A DNA stretch of 64,000 bases, from positions 1 to 64,000 of the forward strand of contig CANOFW010000001.1 in the NCBI GenBank assembly GCA_947565425.1, given 5' to 3'. The notes under the pieces were generated by a model, which saw only the letters and a program-made list of their open reading frames with translations, ran no database searches and was not told the origin of the DNA. The position numbers and the translations under genes were made by a program. The DNA is from an uncultured Lachnospiraceae bacterium. Lineage in GTDB: Bacteria > Bacillota > Clostridia > Lachnospirales > Lachnospiraceae. Positions 19,709 through 27,890 of the stretch are shown here, in pieces (positions within the stretch are counted from its first letter, which is position 1; every line of letters starts with the position of its first letter).

Positions 19709-19737
19709 AGTATAACAGATTTATTTTTCTTTCTCAA
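19709..19737 (-). promoter_or_regulatory. Sigma-A promoter for tgt
   Basis: Minus strand TTGAGA (19737-19732), 17-base spacer, TATACT (19714-19709), about 32 bases before the tgt start. Confidence 0.6.
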
Positions 19738-19777
19738 GCAAAAACTTCTTTTCATTGCGGCTGATATTGTCTATAAT

Positions 19778-19968
19778 GGGGGTGTCGCACAAATTTATTT
19801 CCTCGTTCAAAAGGTCTTGCCGCTCATGCGGCAAAGACAGAATGCACAAAAATCACTCTGGGAAGCTAGCTTTCCAAGATAATTTTTGTGCATGTTGTTT
19901 ACATTGCTATGCAATGTAAACCTTTTGAATGAATCATAGCTTGTAACTTATGTTAGTGCGACATCCCC
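19778..19968. repeat. Cloverleaf palindromic element, fullest copy of the GGGG(N)TGTCGCAC family
   Basis: The outer stem GGGGGTGTCGCAC (19778-19790) pairs with GTGCGACATCCCC (19956-19968) with one G-T wobble. The inner closing stem TTCAAAAGGT (19806-19815) pairs with ACCTTTTGAA (19920-19929). Inside it are three arms: TTGCCGC-TCAT-GCGGCAA (19817-19834); ATGCACAAAAAT (19842-19853) with ATTTTTGTGCAT (19882-19893), itself capped by a smaller hairpin; and GTTTACATTGC-TAT-GCAATGTAAAC (19897-19921). It lies in the intergenic gap between tgt and aroC, with no coding capacity. Confidence 0.85.
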
Positions 19969-19970
19969 TG

Positions 19971-20106
19971 GTGATTTTTGCATGAAAGTTCGCTTCGCGA
20001 AGCAAAAATCACTTATTGTATCATGTTCTTACGCAACCAGACAACAAGTGTCTGGCTGCTGTGTGAACAGTAACCTATCATGTTACTGTTCAAAGGGATA
20101 ATCCCT
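19971..20106 (+). promoter_or_regulatory. Chain of four hairpins in the aroC leader
   Basis: Directly after the cloverleaf element come GTGATTTTTGC/GCAAAAATCAC (19971-20012, enclosing TTCGCGAA), CCAGACA/TGTCTGG (20037-20055), GAACAGTAAC/GTTACTGTTC (20065-20091) and AGGGAT/ATCCCT (20094-20106). None has a long T-run. I see no convincing promoter or known riboswitch. The stretch 19738-20141 is otherwise without genes. Confidence 0.6.
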
Positions 20107-20141
20107 TACCAAGTAAAATGTAAAAATTTAAGGAGGTCTTT

Positions 20142-21284
20142 ATGGCTGGCTCAACATATGGAAAACATTTTCAGATTACAACCTGGGGAGAATCCCATGG
20201 AAAAGGAATCGGCGTTGTCGTAGACGGCTGCCCGGCAGGACTTGCTCTGTGCGAATCTGATATACAGAAATTTTTAGACAGGCGCAAACCTGGCAAGTCC
20301 AGATATTCCACTCAACGCAAAGAAGGTGATAAGGTAGAGATTCTTTCCGGCGTCTTTGAAGGACGAACAACCGGAACCCCCATCAGCCTGGTAATTTTCA
20401 ACGAAGATCAGCGTTCCAGAGACTATGGTGACATTGCCTCTTACTATCGTCCGGGACATGCAGACTACACATTTGACGCGAAATATGGATTTCGGGACTA
20501 CCGGGGCGGCGGACGTTCCTCTGGTAGAGAAACAATAGGACGAGTTGCCGGAGGCGCTATCGCCGTAAAAATATTAAATGAACTGGGCATTTCTTTGCTG
20601 ACATACGCTCGCTCCATCGGAACAATTACCATCCCACAGAACGCAAATGACTTGTTGGCCGCTTGCAGGCAAAACAACACCTACTGTCTGCAAGAAATAG
20701 AAACACGCGTTCTGCAAGACCCCCTGTATATGCCGGATAGAGATTCCTCTCAACAAGCCCAGGAATATTTAGAAACATGTATGGAACAAATGGATTCTGC
20801 TGGTGGAATCGTGGAAGGAATTGTCACCGGCGTCCCGGCAGGTATCGGAGAACCTGTATTTGACAAACTTGACGCCAACCTTGCAAAAGCAATCTTTTCT
20901 ATTGGTGCAGTCAAAGGTTTTGAGATTGGCGACGGTTTCGCGGCTGCGGCTGCCAAAGGCACTGAAAACAATGATAATTTCTGCATGAATAACGAACAGG
21001 TTACCACTGCCACCAACCATGCCGGTGGCATTTTCGGCGGTATCAGCAGCGGTGCTCCCATCATTTTACGTGCCGCATTTAAACCTACCCCCTCTATCGC
21101 CGCCACACAGCAAACGGTCAATACATCTGGCAAAGAAATTTCTATTTCCATTCATGGTCGCCATGACCCAATTATCGTACCGCGTGCCGTAGTGGTAGTG
21201 GAATGTATGACTGCACTTACAATCTTGGATTTGCTGTTAGAACATACCGGAGCACGAATGGATATTTTGAAAAAACTCTATTGA
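20142..21284 (+). CDS. aroC: Chorismate synthase
   Basis: A 380-residue FMN-dependent enzyme that makes chorismate from EPSP, the last shared step of aromatic amino acid synthesis. The N-terminus GSTYGKHFQITTWGESHG, the motif RGGGRSSGRETIGRVAGGA near residue 125 and the C-terminal GRHDPIIVPRAVVVVE are family signatures. The ATG at 20142 follows AAGGAGGTCTTT. It stands alone on the plus strand between minus-strand tgt and the surface protein gene, with no other shikimate genes nearby. Confidence 0.97.
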   Translation: MAGSTYGKHFQITTWGESHGKGIGVVVDGCPAGLALCESDIQKFLDRRKPGKSRYSTQRKEGDKVEILSGVFEGRTTGTPISLVIFNEDQRSRDYGDIASYYRPGHADYTFDAKYGFRDYRGGGRSSGRETIGRVAGGAIAVKILNELGISLLTYARSIGTITIPQNANDLLAACRQNNTYCLQEIETRVLQDPLYMPDRDSSQQAQEYLETCMEQMDSAGGIVEGIVTGVPAGIGEPVFDKLDANLAKAIFSIGAVKGFEIGDGFAAAAAKGTENNDNFCMNNEQVTTATNHAGGIFGGISSGAPIILRAAFKPTPSIAATQQTVNTSGKEISISIHGRHDPIIVPRAVVVVECMTALTILDLLLEHTGARMDILKKLY

Positions 21285-21308
21285 TACAGAACAAAGTGTG
21301 CATAATTG

Positions 21309-21377
21309 TTTTTGTCTTATTAGGAAAGATACTTTCACGCTTTAGCGTGACAATGTCTTTCCTATAAGACGAAAAAA
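21309..21377. repeat. Long hairpin with a TTTCACGCTTTAGCGTGA tip
   Basis: The base of the stem is TTTTTGTCTTAT with ATAAGACGAAAAA. The middle pairs GGAAAGA with TCTTTCC. The tip is TCACGC-TTTA-GCGTGA (21335-21350). It starts 25 bases after the aroC stop and could act as its terminator, though no clean T-run follows. The tip and 3' half resemble 63912-63955 at the window end, so this may be a second repeat family. Confidence 0.6.
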
Positions 21378-21452
21378 GGGGCTGTTGCACTCATTTAGCT
21401 ACTCGAGCAAAAGGTCTTGCCGCTTATGCGGCAATGTTCGTGCGACAACCCC
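21378..21452. repeat. Shortened copy of the cloverleaf element, probable two-way terminator
   Basis: Outer arms GGGGCTGTTGCAC (21378-21390) and GTGCGACAACCCC (21440-21452) enclose CTCGAGCAAAAGGTC and the arm TTGCCGC-TTAT-GCGGCAA (21417-21434). Relative to the copy at 19778 it has lost two arms and one side of the inner stem. It is flanked by AAAAAA on the left and GCTTTTT on the right, so it can end both aroC and the facing surface protein gene. Confidence 0.75.
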
Positions 21453-21476
21453 TGCTTTTTCTATTTTCACTCCATT

Positions 21477-23795
21477 CTAATAATTCAATCTTTGAATATA
21501 GGCTACTCTTCCGTTCTGAATATAAACATATAGTGTGGTGGAACCCCTTCTATATACCCATTGAATCGTTCCTCCCCAGTTATTTCGCTTAGGCGTTCCC
21601 CATGTTGTCAGACATGCTTCCTCCGCAGACATTCCAACATAGATACTGTCGCTAAAATAAACCATATCCCGGTGCGTGTCTTTCACTTTGCCAAACTTGT
21701 CACACAACGTTGCTACAATACCGGTCCCCGCGGCTGCCGGATGGATATTGACTGTCACATTCTGGGTTTTCTTTGTCTTCTTTATGGTCTTGGTATAGAT
21801 TGTACCGCCTATATTCACTTTAATCTTATCTCCCTTTTGCCCATTTCTAACTTTGAGGGAAATACTGTTGCTTGTTCTAAATACGTAATTTGGAATATCA
21901 ATAAAACCATATGCAAGCTTTACTTTCACCGTCTTAGACTTTGTATAACCTTCCGGTGTAACAACAGATACCTTTACCTTGGTTCCTACTTTCGTCTGTC
22001 TAATCTTGATTGCGTACTTTCCAGCTTTATTTGCTTTTCCTTTATATTTTTTTCCTTTTATTTGAGCCGTGACTTTGGATCCGGGAGTCGTCTTACCAGT
22101 AATCTTCACACTTCCTGAATCCACACTCGCTACCGATAACTTGGGCGAAATATTTTTTAGTTTGATACTGCCTGTGCAACGATAGCCTTCTTCATCTGTA
22201 ATTATAATCTTAACGTAAGAATTCACTTTCTGTCTGGGATACGATACGGAAAATTTATAACAAAGATCACCTTCTTCATCCCAACTTCTCGACAACTTAC
22301 AGTTGTATTGCTTGCCAGACGCTATAACGACAATTTTTGCTTTAATGTCGCTAAAATATGTTCCGCTAAGGCTTGTCGTCTTCGCCTTTGCTGTATACTT
22401 TATTTTCCTGTCATAAATTTTATATGTCGCTGGCTCTGTAAATGAAGTATTTTTGTGCTCTAACCAGATTTTAACGTATGTTCCAACTTTCTGCTGTGGA
22501 TAACTAACCCGCACCAGTTCATCGCGCATATTGGAATACTGGCTGTAATAAGTCTTCCCTCCAATTTTAACGCATAACCGCAAGTCTTTGTACGGCATTT
22601 CTGCTCTGGCAGATTTCGTCAGTATATCTTCCTTATAGACATATTCTCTCGTAGTGTCATCGCTTAGACTATCATTTACCATACCTGAGCGTGAAAAAGT
22701 ACATCCATGTTTATCTACAAATACAAACTCCTGAACATAATTCTTCACTCCCGGATATTTCAGAGTGAATGCCCCATTTTTTACATCCGCCTGATATGTA
22801 CGGCCATATACCATAGTAGATACTGACAATACCGATTGACCATACGCATTCGCTTTGACCGTTCCAATAGCCTTCCCAGGATATACATTGAAATCATACT
22901 TGCAATCCTCTAGCCTACAGTCTTCTATATCATATGTCTCCTCTGTGGATCTGCTGCCATTTTTGCATTCCACCCAAACGGTCACCGAAGAAATATTATC
23001 GGGTACTTCTGGATATTCTACTACATTTCCATCATTCCCTACGCCGTAACCACTATAATAGATTTCCTCTCCTATCTTCACCGCAAGCCTGCGATCAGAA
23101 TACAACTTATCGTAGACGAGCGCCACGCTCTCACGAAAGACATCCAGGCTAGGAATCGAAACATAGCTATCGCTTTCTACTTTCTTATCACTTGTGCCCA
23201 AACAACCATAATCATCCCACCATTTCAGTTGAACATAAGTCCCATCCTCCTGATGCGGATATTCAATGATAACCGTTCCATTTTCATCCTGCACCCCTTC
23301 ATATTCCTGAAAATTCACAATCGCAGATACATGCAAACCATCCCAGTGAAACTTGCTTATTTCTAGCCAATTTGGATAAGCGGTTGCTAACAGCACAATA
23401 TTGTTATGATGATGCAAATACGCTCTCTGGGTATCAGTAGCAACATTTCCTTGCTCATCTTTCAAATACACATAATACGATGTTACTGAAGATTCAGGAT
23501 CTTCATTCGCTCTCAGACACTCTTCACCCGCCAAATCAATCACAATATCCTCTTTCTGATTGGAAATGGAAAATTGCTTGGATAACACTTCTTCCTTCTG
23601 AGCATTCATCACTACTACCGTTGCGCTCTGCGCTTTTTCCACTTGTTCAACTCTAAAGGATATCTTCTCATGAGACAACTGTATGCCCAAAATCCCCCAT
23701 TTAAAGGTTGCTGCTTCTGTGGAAACTGTGCCCAAAGCCAGCAGAATAATTCCCATACAAACTAATAATAACAGCACCTTTTTCCTTTGTTTCAT
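21477..23795 (-). CDS. Large secreted protein with repeated beta-sandwich modules
   Basis: A 772-residue exported protein. The start is ATG at 23795, giving a signal peptide (MKQRKKVLLLLVCMGIILLA, cleavage near VSTEAA); the frame runs 30 codons further upstream without a signal. The body has recurring beta modules, each with a phrase like YPQQKVGTYVKI, YPRQKVNSYVKI or YPHQEDGTYVQL, and a paired phrase like LRLCVKIGGKTYYSQYS and RRLAVKIGEEIYYSGYG. An Ig-like domain follows (VKITGKTTPGSKVTAQI to VVTPEGYTKSKTVKV, about 560-625). The last 55 residues (GMSAEEACLTTWGTPKRN) resemble the small BamE/SmpA-like fold. There is no sortase motif. It is probably a secreted or wall-bound protein; ligand unknown. 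Confidence 0.85.
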   Translation of the reverse strand: MKQRKKVLLLLVCMGIILLALGTVSTEAATFKWGILGIQLSHEKISFRVEQVEKAQSATVVVMNAQKEEVLSKQFSISNQKEDIVIDLAGEECLRANEDPESSVTSYYVYLKDEQGNVATDTQRAYLHHHNNIVLLATAYPNWLEISKFHWDGLHVSAIVNFQEYEGVQDENGTVIIEYPHQEDGTYVQLKWWDDYGCLGTSDKKVESDSYVSIPSLDVFRESVALVYDKLYSDRRLAVKIGEEIYYSGYGVGNDGNVVEYPEVPDNISSVTVWVECKNGSRSTEETYDIEDCRLEDCKYDFNVYPGKAIGTVKANAYGQSVLSVSTMVYGRTYQADVKNGAFTLKYPGVKNYVQEFVFVDKHGCTFSRSGMVNDSLSDDTTREYVYKEDILTKSARAEMPYKDLRLCVKIGGKTYYSQYSNMRDELVRVSYPQQKVGTYVKIWLEHKNTSFTEPATYKIYDRKIKYTAKAKTTSLSGTYFSDIKAKIVVIASGKQYNCKLSRSWDEEGDLCYKFSVSYPRQKVNSYVKIIITDEEGYRCTGSIKLKNISPKLSVASVDSGSVKITGKTTPGSKVTAQIKGKKYKGKANKAGKYAIKIRQTKVGTKVKVSVVTPEGYTKSKTVKVKLAYGFIDIPNYVFRTSNSISLKVRNGQKGDKIKVNIGGTIYTKTIKKTKKTQNVTVNIHPAAAGTGIVATLCDKFGKVKDTHRDMVYFSDSIYVGMSAEEACLTTWGTPKRNNWGGTIQWVYRRGSTTLYVYIQNGRVAYIQRLNY

Positions 23796-23854
23796 AAATT
23801 TAAACCGCCTTTCTGCGAAAGGTACCAATCGTAAACCCCTTCGCCACATATCGC

Positions 23855-24316
23855 CTAGAGATAAATACTTATCATCCGCTCCCACGCGTCACAGATCGCT
23901 TCTCTCTCCTCCTGCGTAAAATTGTCTGACAGCATTTCCCGATTGATATAAATCTTCTCGCTGACAATTTTATTATAAAAATCCACGCTAGGTAACACCC
24001 TGGCATATATTTCCTCCATCTCATAGTAACAGGCAAGGCTAAACCTGTGCAGGCCATCAAATAATTTGTTGTCCATATCAATCATGATATCGCATTCCTC
24101 TTGATACCCGCACCTGTACCAATTTTCAATCAGGTAAAGAAAACGTTCCAGACGCTTTGCCGCCGTCCGTTCCTCACAATGAATCTGCTGCATTTTGACA
24201 TACGCGCGATAACCGATATCATTTTTTCCATAATAATTCTCAATTGCCAGATAACGAATTGCCACCGCGTAATAACCCTCCGCCTGTTGTCTGCGCAGAA
24301 TATCCCCGACCTTCAC
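23855..24316 (-). CDS. Unknown helical protein, probably the second half of a frameshifted gene
   Basis: A 153-residue ORF starting with GTG at 24316, whose first four bases overlap the stop of the preceding ORF (GTGA). There is no separate ribosome site. The first 20 residues (VKVGDILRRQQAEGYYAVAI) read like the helix and strand that should complete the Rossmann-like domain encoded by the ORF upstream, so the two are probably one gene of about 235 residues split by a lost base near 24315, possibly in a run of G. The rest is mostly helical and acidic, with no family I recognise. The alternative is two coupled genes. Confidence 0.55.
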   Translation of the reverse strand: MKVGDILRRQQAEGYYAVAIRYLAIENYYGKNDIGYRAYVKMQQIHCEERTAAKRLERFLYLIENWYRCGYQEECDIMIDMDNKLFDGLHRFSLACYYEMEEIYARVLPSVDFYNKIVSEKIYINREMLSDNFTQEEREAICDAWERMISIYL

Positions 24317-24558
24317 CTTCGTATGACGTTGGCAAGTAATATAAAAATATTTGTGCCCGCAATGTCTTCAGATACCTTAATCGGTACGCCTGCAATGTCC
24401 CTGCCAGGTTCTGGCACGTCTGACACAACAAAACAACGGACCCTATGGTGCAGATTACGAATTTTCAATATATAATAGAGCTTTTTACCAACCTCTCCTG
24501 CTCCATAAATAGCAATATCATTTCTTTTTATTCTCTCTAATAACTCCGGCGTCTCCAT
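24313..24558 (-). CDS. NAD-binding-like N-terminal half of a probably frameshifted gene
   Basis: An 81-residue ORF that begins METPELLERIKR at 24558, five bases after the lactonase stop, so it is coupled to that gene. It contains a Rossmann nucleotide-binding motif, DIAIYGAGEVGKKLYYILK, then CFVVSD and GVPIKVSEDI, ending in the strand IFILLA. Such short domains precede sugar-modifying or methyltransferase enzymes, but here the fold stops one helix early. A -1 shift continues into the next ORF. I treat the pair as one damaged or mis-sequenced gene of unknown function. Confidence 0.55.
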   Translation of the reverse strand: METPELLERIKRNDIAIYGAGEVGKKLYYILKIRNLHHRVRCFVVSDVPEPGRDIAGVPIKVSEDIAGTNIFILLANVIRR

Positions 24559-24562
24559 ACGA

Positions 24563-25621
24563 TCACACCAATTTATGAATGTGTATACAGTTCGGCTCAT
24601 CAATAGAAATTGGCTTCGCCATCATCAGAAAGTACTTTTTATCATAATCTATGCGGAAAGTCGTAATCTCGTTCGTATCATGATTCAAACTAACAAAATG
24701 CCTGCCATCCGGGAAAATTGCCAACGTCTTAGGGTAATCTCCGCTTATCTTCGATTCACACACTTCTGTCAATTCCCCGCTCGTCTCATCAATCTCATAA
24801 ATCATCACAGAATTGGCGCCTGCGTTAGAACAGAACAGATATTTACCATCCGGACTGATCTCCATACCGGAAGCTGCACAGCCGGTTCGTCCATCTTCTT
24901 TATTTACTGTGGGCACATTCTGAACCTCCTCAAATACTGGTCCCTCCGGGGCGCATTCATAACGATACACGTTAATCTCATTGCTCTCCTCACATAATAC
25001 ATAGGCATGTTCGCCCTTCTTACCAAACCGAATCATACGCGGGGAAGAATCCAGTGGAGATCGTATGATGTCTGCCAGTTTGAGCTTACCTTTCTCATAG
25101 TCAATCTCATAAATCTTCACATGGTCCAAACCGCCGTCCACCGCACATAAGAACTTCTGCCATGGCGTCAATTCCACACAATTTACATGAGGGCGATAAT
25201 TATGCTCTGCAATACTTCTGCCCATCCCTGTATGGAAAATACCATCTGCAATGCCCGCAATGCTTCCATCCTCATTCAACCTCATCATCGAAACACGCCC
25301 ATCATGATATCCGCCCACAAACAAATAGCGATTCTCACTGTCCACCGACACATAGCAGCCGCGCATACCGCCAATCCATTTCTCATTGATCGGCTCCAAA
25401 TCTCCATCTTCCAAAATACGGAAAGCCGCCACGCCTTCGTCCGCTATAGAATACAGAAATTTCCCATTGGCAGAAACAGTCAAATCAGAAGGATTGCTAA
25501 TCGGAACCACTTTTCGTTCCGTCAATTTCCCTTCCTCCACATCCATATCATAAATGTGAATGCCAACGCTGCTCCCATGTGTGTACGTTCCTACATATGC
25601 TACATATCTGTCCTTATTCAT
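24563..25621 (-). CDS. Beta-propeller lactonase family protein (6-phosphogluconolactonase-like)
   Basis: A 352-residue seven-bladed propeller of the YbhE/Pgl type (Pfam lactonase). Typical blade phrases are YVAYVGTYTHGSSVGIHIYD at the N-terminus, then NCVELTPWQKFLCAVD, SGMEISPDGKYLFCSNAGAN and LAIFPDGRHFVSLNHD. In some bacteria this family hydrolyses 6-phosphogluconolactone, but other members have other substrates, so the reaction is uncertain. The start at 25621 follows AAAAGGAGGAGCAGGCAG and overlaps the end of the U32 gene by 8 bases, implying coupled translation. Confidence 0.85.
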   Translation of the reverse strand: MNKDRYVAYVGTYTHGSSVGIHIYDMDVEEGKLTERKVVPISNPSDLTVSANGKFLYSIADEGVAAFRILEDGDLEPINEKWIGGMRGCYVSVDSENRYLFVGGYHDGRVSMMRLNEDGSIAGIADGIFHTGMGRSIAEHNYRPHVNCVELTPWQKFLCAVDGGLDHVKIYEIDYEKGKLKLADIIRSPLDSSPRMIRFGKKGEHAYVLCEESNEINVYRYECAPEGPVFEEVQNVPTVNKEDGRTGCAASGMEISPDGKYLFCSNAGANSVMIYEIDETSGELTEVCESKISGDYPKTLAIFPDGRHFVSLNHDTNEITTFRIDYDKKYFLMMAKPISIDEPNCIHIHKLV

Positions 25622-26855
25622 CTGCCTGCTCCTCCTTTTCCTGTCTGCGCAATATATCAAACTTTGCTAACGGCTGTCCTAAATCAATATATAACACCTG
25701 TTTGGGATGTGGCGCTGAATCCATCTCATTGCCCTCCTCATCCCGAATTGCTTTCACAATCACCGACACATTCTCTCCACCCGGCTTCATCACCTCAATC
25801 TGCTCGCCAACCGAAAACTTATTTCGCTGCTCGATGCGATACCCCTGATCTGTCCGTTCTCCCACAATTCCCAGATAAGTATATTCTTTTACATATGTGT
25901 TATTGTCATAAATTTGAGTATGCTCATCCGGCTTCCCGAAGAAAAAACCGCTCGTAAACTGCCGATATGTGCATCCCACAATCTGCTCTAAATACCAAGG
26001 CATATTTCTCTCATACTGCTCCTGGGAAATGAAATAATCATCTATTGCTCTGCGGTATGTCCTCGCCACTGTTGCCACATAGAGCGCCGTTTTCATTCTG
26101 CCCTCTATCTTAAAACTATCAATGCCTGCCTGTATAAGTTGTGGAATATGCTCAATCATGCATAAATCCTTGGAGTTAAAAATATAAGTCCCTCTCTCAT
26201 TCTCATATACCGGCATATATTCCCCCGGCCGAGTTTCCTCCACTACCGCATATTTCCAGCGGCAGGGATGCGTACATGCACCCCGATTGGCGTCCCGCCC
26301 GGTAAAGTAATTACTCAACAAACATCTTCCTGAATAAGAAATGCACATCGCACCGTGAATAAACGTCTCAATCTCCAAATCCTCCGGGATATGTTCACGA
26401 ATCTCTGCGATCTCCTGTAAAGACAACTCCCTGGCTGAAACTACACGCCTCGCCCCCAGCTTATGCCAAAAACGATAGGTGCCATAATTGGTGTTGTTTG
26501 CCTGCGTGGAAATGTGCACATCCAGTTCTGGACAAATTTCTCTGGCAATGGCAAACACCCCTGGATCCGAAATAATCAAAGCATCCGGTTTCAGTCCTTT
26601 TAACTCTGTAAAATATGCTCTCACGCCGTCAAGCTCCCCATTATGCGCCAAAATATTAGCTGTTACATAGACCTTGACATGATGCGCATGCGCAAAATCA
26701 ATGCCTTCGCGCATATCCTCCATGGAAAAATTCTTCGCCTTCGCCCGCAGCCCAAATGATTCTCCACCTATATAGACGGCATCCGCGCCAAAAACCACGG
26801 CAATCTTTAAGACTTCAAGACTGCTCGCAGGTACAAGCAATTCCGGTTTCTTCAT
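25614..26855 (-). CDS. Peptidase U32 family protein
   Basis: A 413-residue U32 protein (YrrN/YrrO/RlhA/TrhP group). It starts KPELLVPASSLEVLKIAVVFGADAVYIGG, a TIM-barrel-like N-terminus, and carries the four-cysteine segment GRCLLSNYFTGRDANRGACT followed by HPCRWKY that binds an iron-sulfur cluster in this family. Known relatives hydroxylate tRNA uridine-34 or 23S rRNA cytidine, or were described as collagenases, so an RNA hydroxylation role is the likeliest. It overlaps the O-methyltransferase gene by 4 bases. YrrM- and U32-type genes are neighbours in Bacillus as well, and tRNA U34 5-methoxylation uses both. Confidence 0.9.
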   Translation of the reverse strand: MKKPELLVPASSLEVLKIAVVFGADAVYIGGESFGLRAKAKNFSMEDMREGIDFAHAHHVKVYVTANILAHNGELDGVRAYFTELKGLKPDALIISDPGVFAIAREICPELDVHISTQANNTNYGTYRFWHKLGARRVVSARELSLQEIAEIREHIPEDLEIETFIHGAMCISYSGRCLLSNYFTGRDANRGACTHPCRWKYAVVEETRPGEYMPVYENERGTYIFNSKDLCMIEHIPQLIQAGIDSFKIEGRMKTALYVATVARTYRRAIDDYFISQEQYERNMPWYLEQIVGCTYRQFTSGFFFGKPDEHTQIYDNNTYVKEYTYLGIVGERTDQGYRIEQRNKFSVGEQIEVMKPGGENVSVIVKAIRDEEGNEMDSAPHPKQVLYIDLGQPLAKFDILRRQEKEEQADE

Positions 26856-27499
26856 ACATTCCTCCTAAAACTAACAGTTACGCCGTCCCCAATGGGAAGC
26901 ACAGAAGTTGTCAGCACATCCATATGTGTCAATTCATACAAGTACTCACGCATCCTCTTATGAATCGTACGATTTCTCCTTGTGACAGCAAAATGAGATT
27001 CCAAAATCTCTCCGTCCTGCAATACATTGTCAGAAACTAAGATCCCACCCGGCTTCAACAGTCGTAAAATCTCTGGAAGAAAATGGATATATTGAGCCTT
27101 AGCAGCGTCCATAAAAATGAAATCATACGGTTCTTTCAATTCCTGCATAACAAGCTTCGCATCTCCCTCTAACAATTGTATCACATCCTCTTTGCCAGCG
27201 CGCATAAAATTTTCACGGGCAATAGGTATTCTCTTCGCATAATTCTCAATCGTCGTAATCTTACAAGGCACCGGATTAAAATATTCCATCAATAATGCGG
27301 AAAATCCCACCGCAGTCCCCACCTCCAGAATGCGTTCCGGGCGGTTCATAGCAAGCAGGAGTTTCAAAAGATTCTGCGTTTCTTTTAAGATTATAGGCAC
27401 ATAATTTTTATGTGCCTCCTCTTCCAATTCCACTAAAAAACCAGGATTTCCTCTGTCTAAGGAATTGATATACGTGCTCAAACGTTCGTCTGTTATCAT
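26852..27499 (-). CDS. trmR: SAM-dependent O-methyltransferase, YrrM/TrmR-like
   Basis: A 215-residue class I methyltransferase of the catechol-O-methyltransferase type. The SAM motif is ILEVGTAVGFSALLME near residue 65, and the acidic motif and metal ligands are FIFMDAAKAQY near residue 135, with VSDNVLQDG downstream. In Bacillus, YrrM (TrmR) methylates 5-hydroxyuridine-34 in tRNA to 5-methoxyuridine, acting after U32 proteins. The adjacent U32 gene here fits that pathway. It overlaps the genes on both sides by 4 bases. Confidence 0.85.
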   Translation of the reverse strand: MITDERLSTYINSLDRGNPGFLVELEEEAHKNYVPIILKETQNLLKLLLAMNRPERILEVGTAVGFSALLMEYFNPVPCKITTIENYAKRIPIARENFMRAGKEDVIQLLEGDAKLVMQELKEPYDFIFMDAAKAQYIHFLPEILRLLKPGGILVSDNVLQDGEILESHFAVTRRNRTIHKRMREYLYELTHMDVLTTSVLPIGDGVTVSFRRNV

Positions 27500-27879
27500 T
27501 CTACGATTTCCTCTATCTCTTCTTCTGCCATTACCTGCATCATTTCTTTTGCAGTCTGGGACGTATTGAGTGTATAAGTTCCCGCTTTCAGCTTGTCATC
27601 ATAGTCAAGCACGGTAAGCTGAAGCATAAACAAAACTCCGCTTTGCACCAGTTTCTTTTCTTCCAACAAACTGCCAAGCTCCATGGCTGAAACTCCCGCT
27701 TCTACCTTGACTGTCACGTCCTGTCCTGGGGCTTCCTCCATCGCCGGTTCGGTAAAAATCCGATAACCAAAATCATATGCCACTTTCCCAGTCTTTAAGA
27801 CCGCAATCACAACAAGAACCATAATGGAAAAACTCAATATGCTGCTCACAACACTCAATACAATTTTGCCTCTTCCCAT
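27496..27879 (-). CDS. Short MltG-like membrane protein lacking the catalytic domain
   Basis: A 127-residue protein with one N-terminal transmembrane helix (about residues 8-30) and an external domain resembling only the N-terminal LysM-like part of MltG/YceG (VKVEAGVSAMELGSLLEEKK, KAGTYTLNTSQTAKEMMQVM). The catalytic glutamate-bearing domain of full MltG (about 330-380 residues) is absent, and the protein ends in EEEIEEIVE. The start at 27879 is preferred over 27885 for spacing from AAAGGG. Its place next to YrrM- and U32-type genes is the mltG (yrrL) position in Bacillus, so it is a reduced mltG descendant, not a lytic enzyme. Confidence 0.8.
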   Translation of the reverse strand: MGRGKIVLSVVSSILSFSIMVLVVIAVLKTGKVAYDFGYRIFTEPAMEEAPGQDVTVKVEAGVSAMELGSLLEEKKLVQSGVLFMLQLTVLDYDDKLKAGTYTLNTSQTAKEMMQVMAEEEIEEIVE

Positions 27880-27890
27880 AACCATACCCT

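Noticed and set aside
19741-19790. Plus-strand TATAAT at 19772-19777 as an aroC promoter
   Set aside because: There is no acceptable -35 box at the right distance, and the repeat element starts immediately after it.
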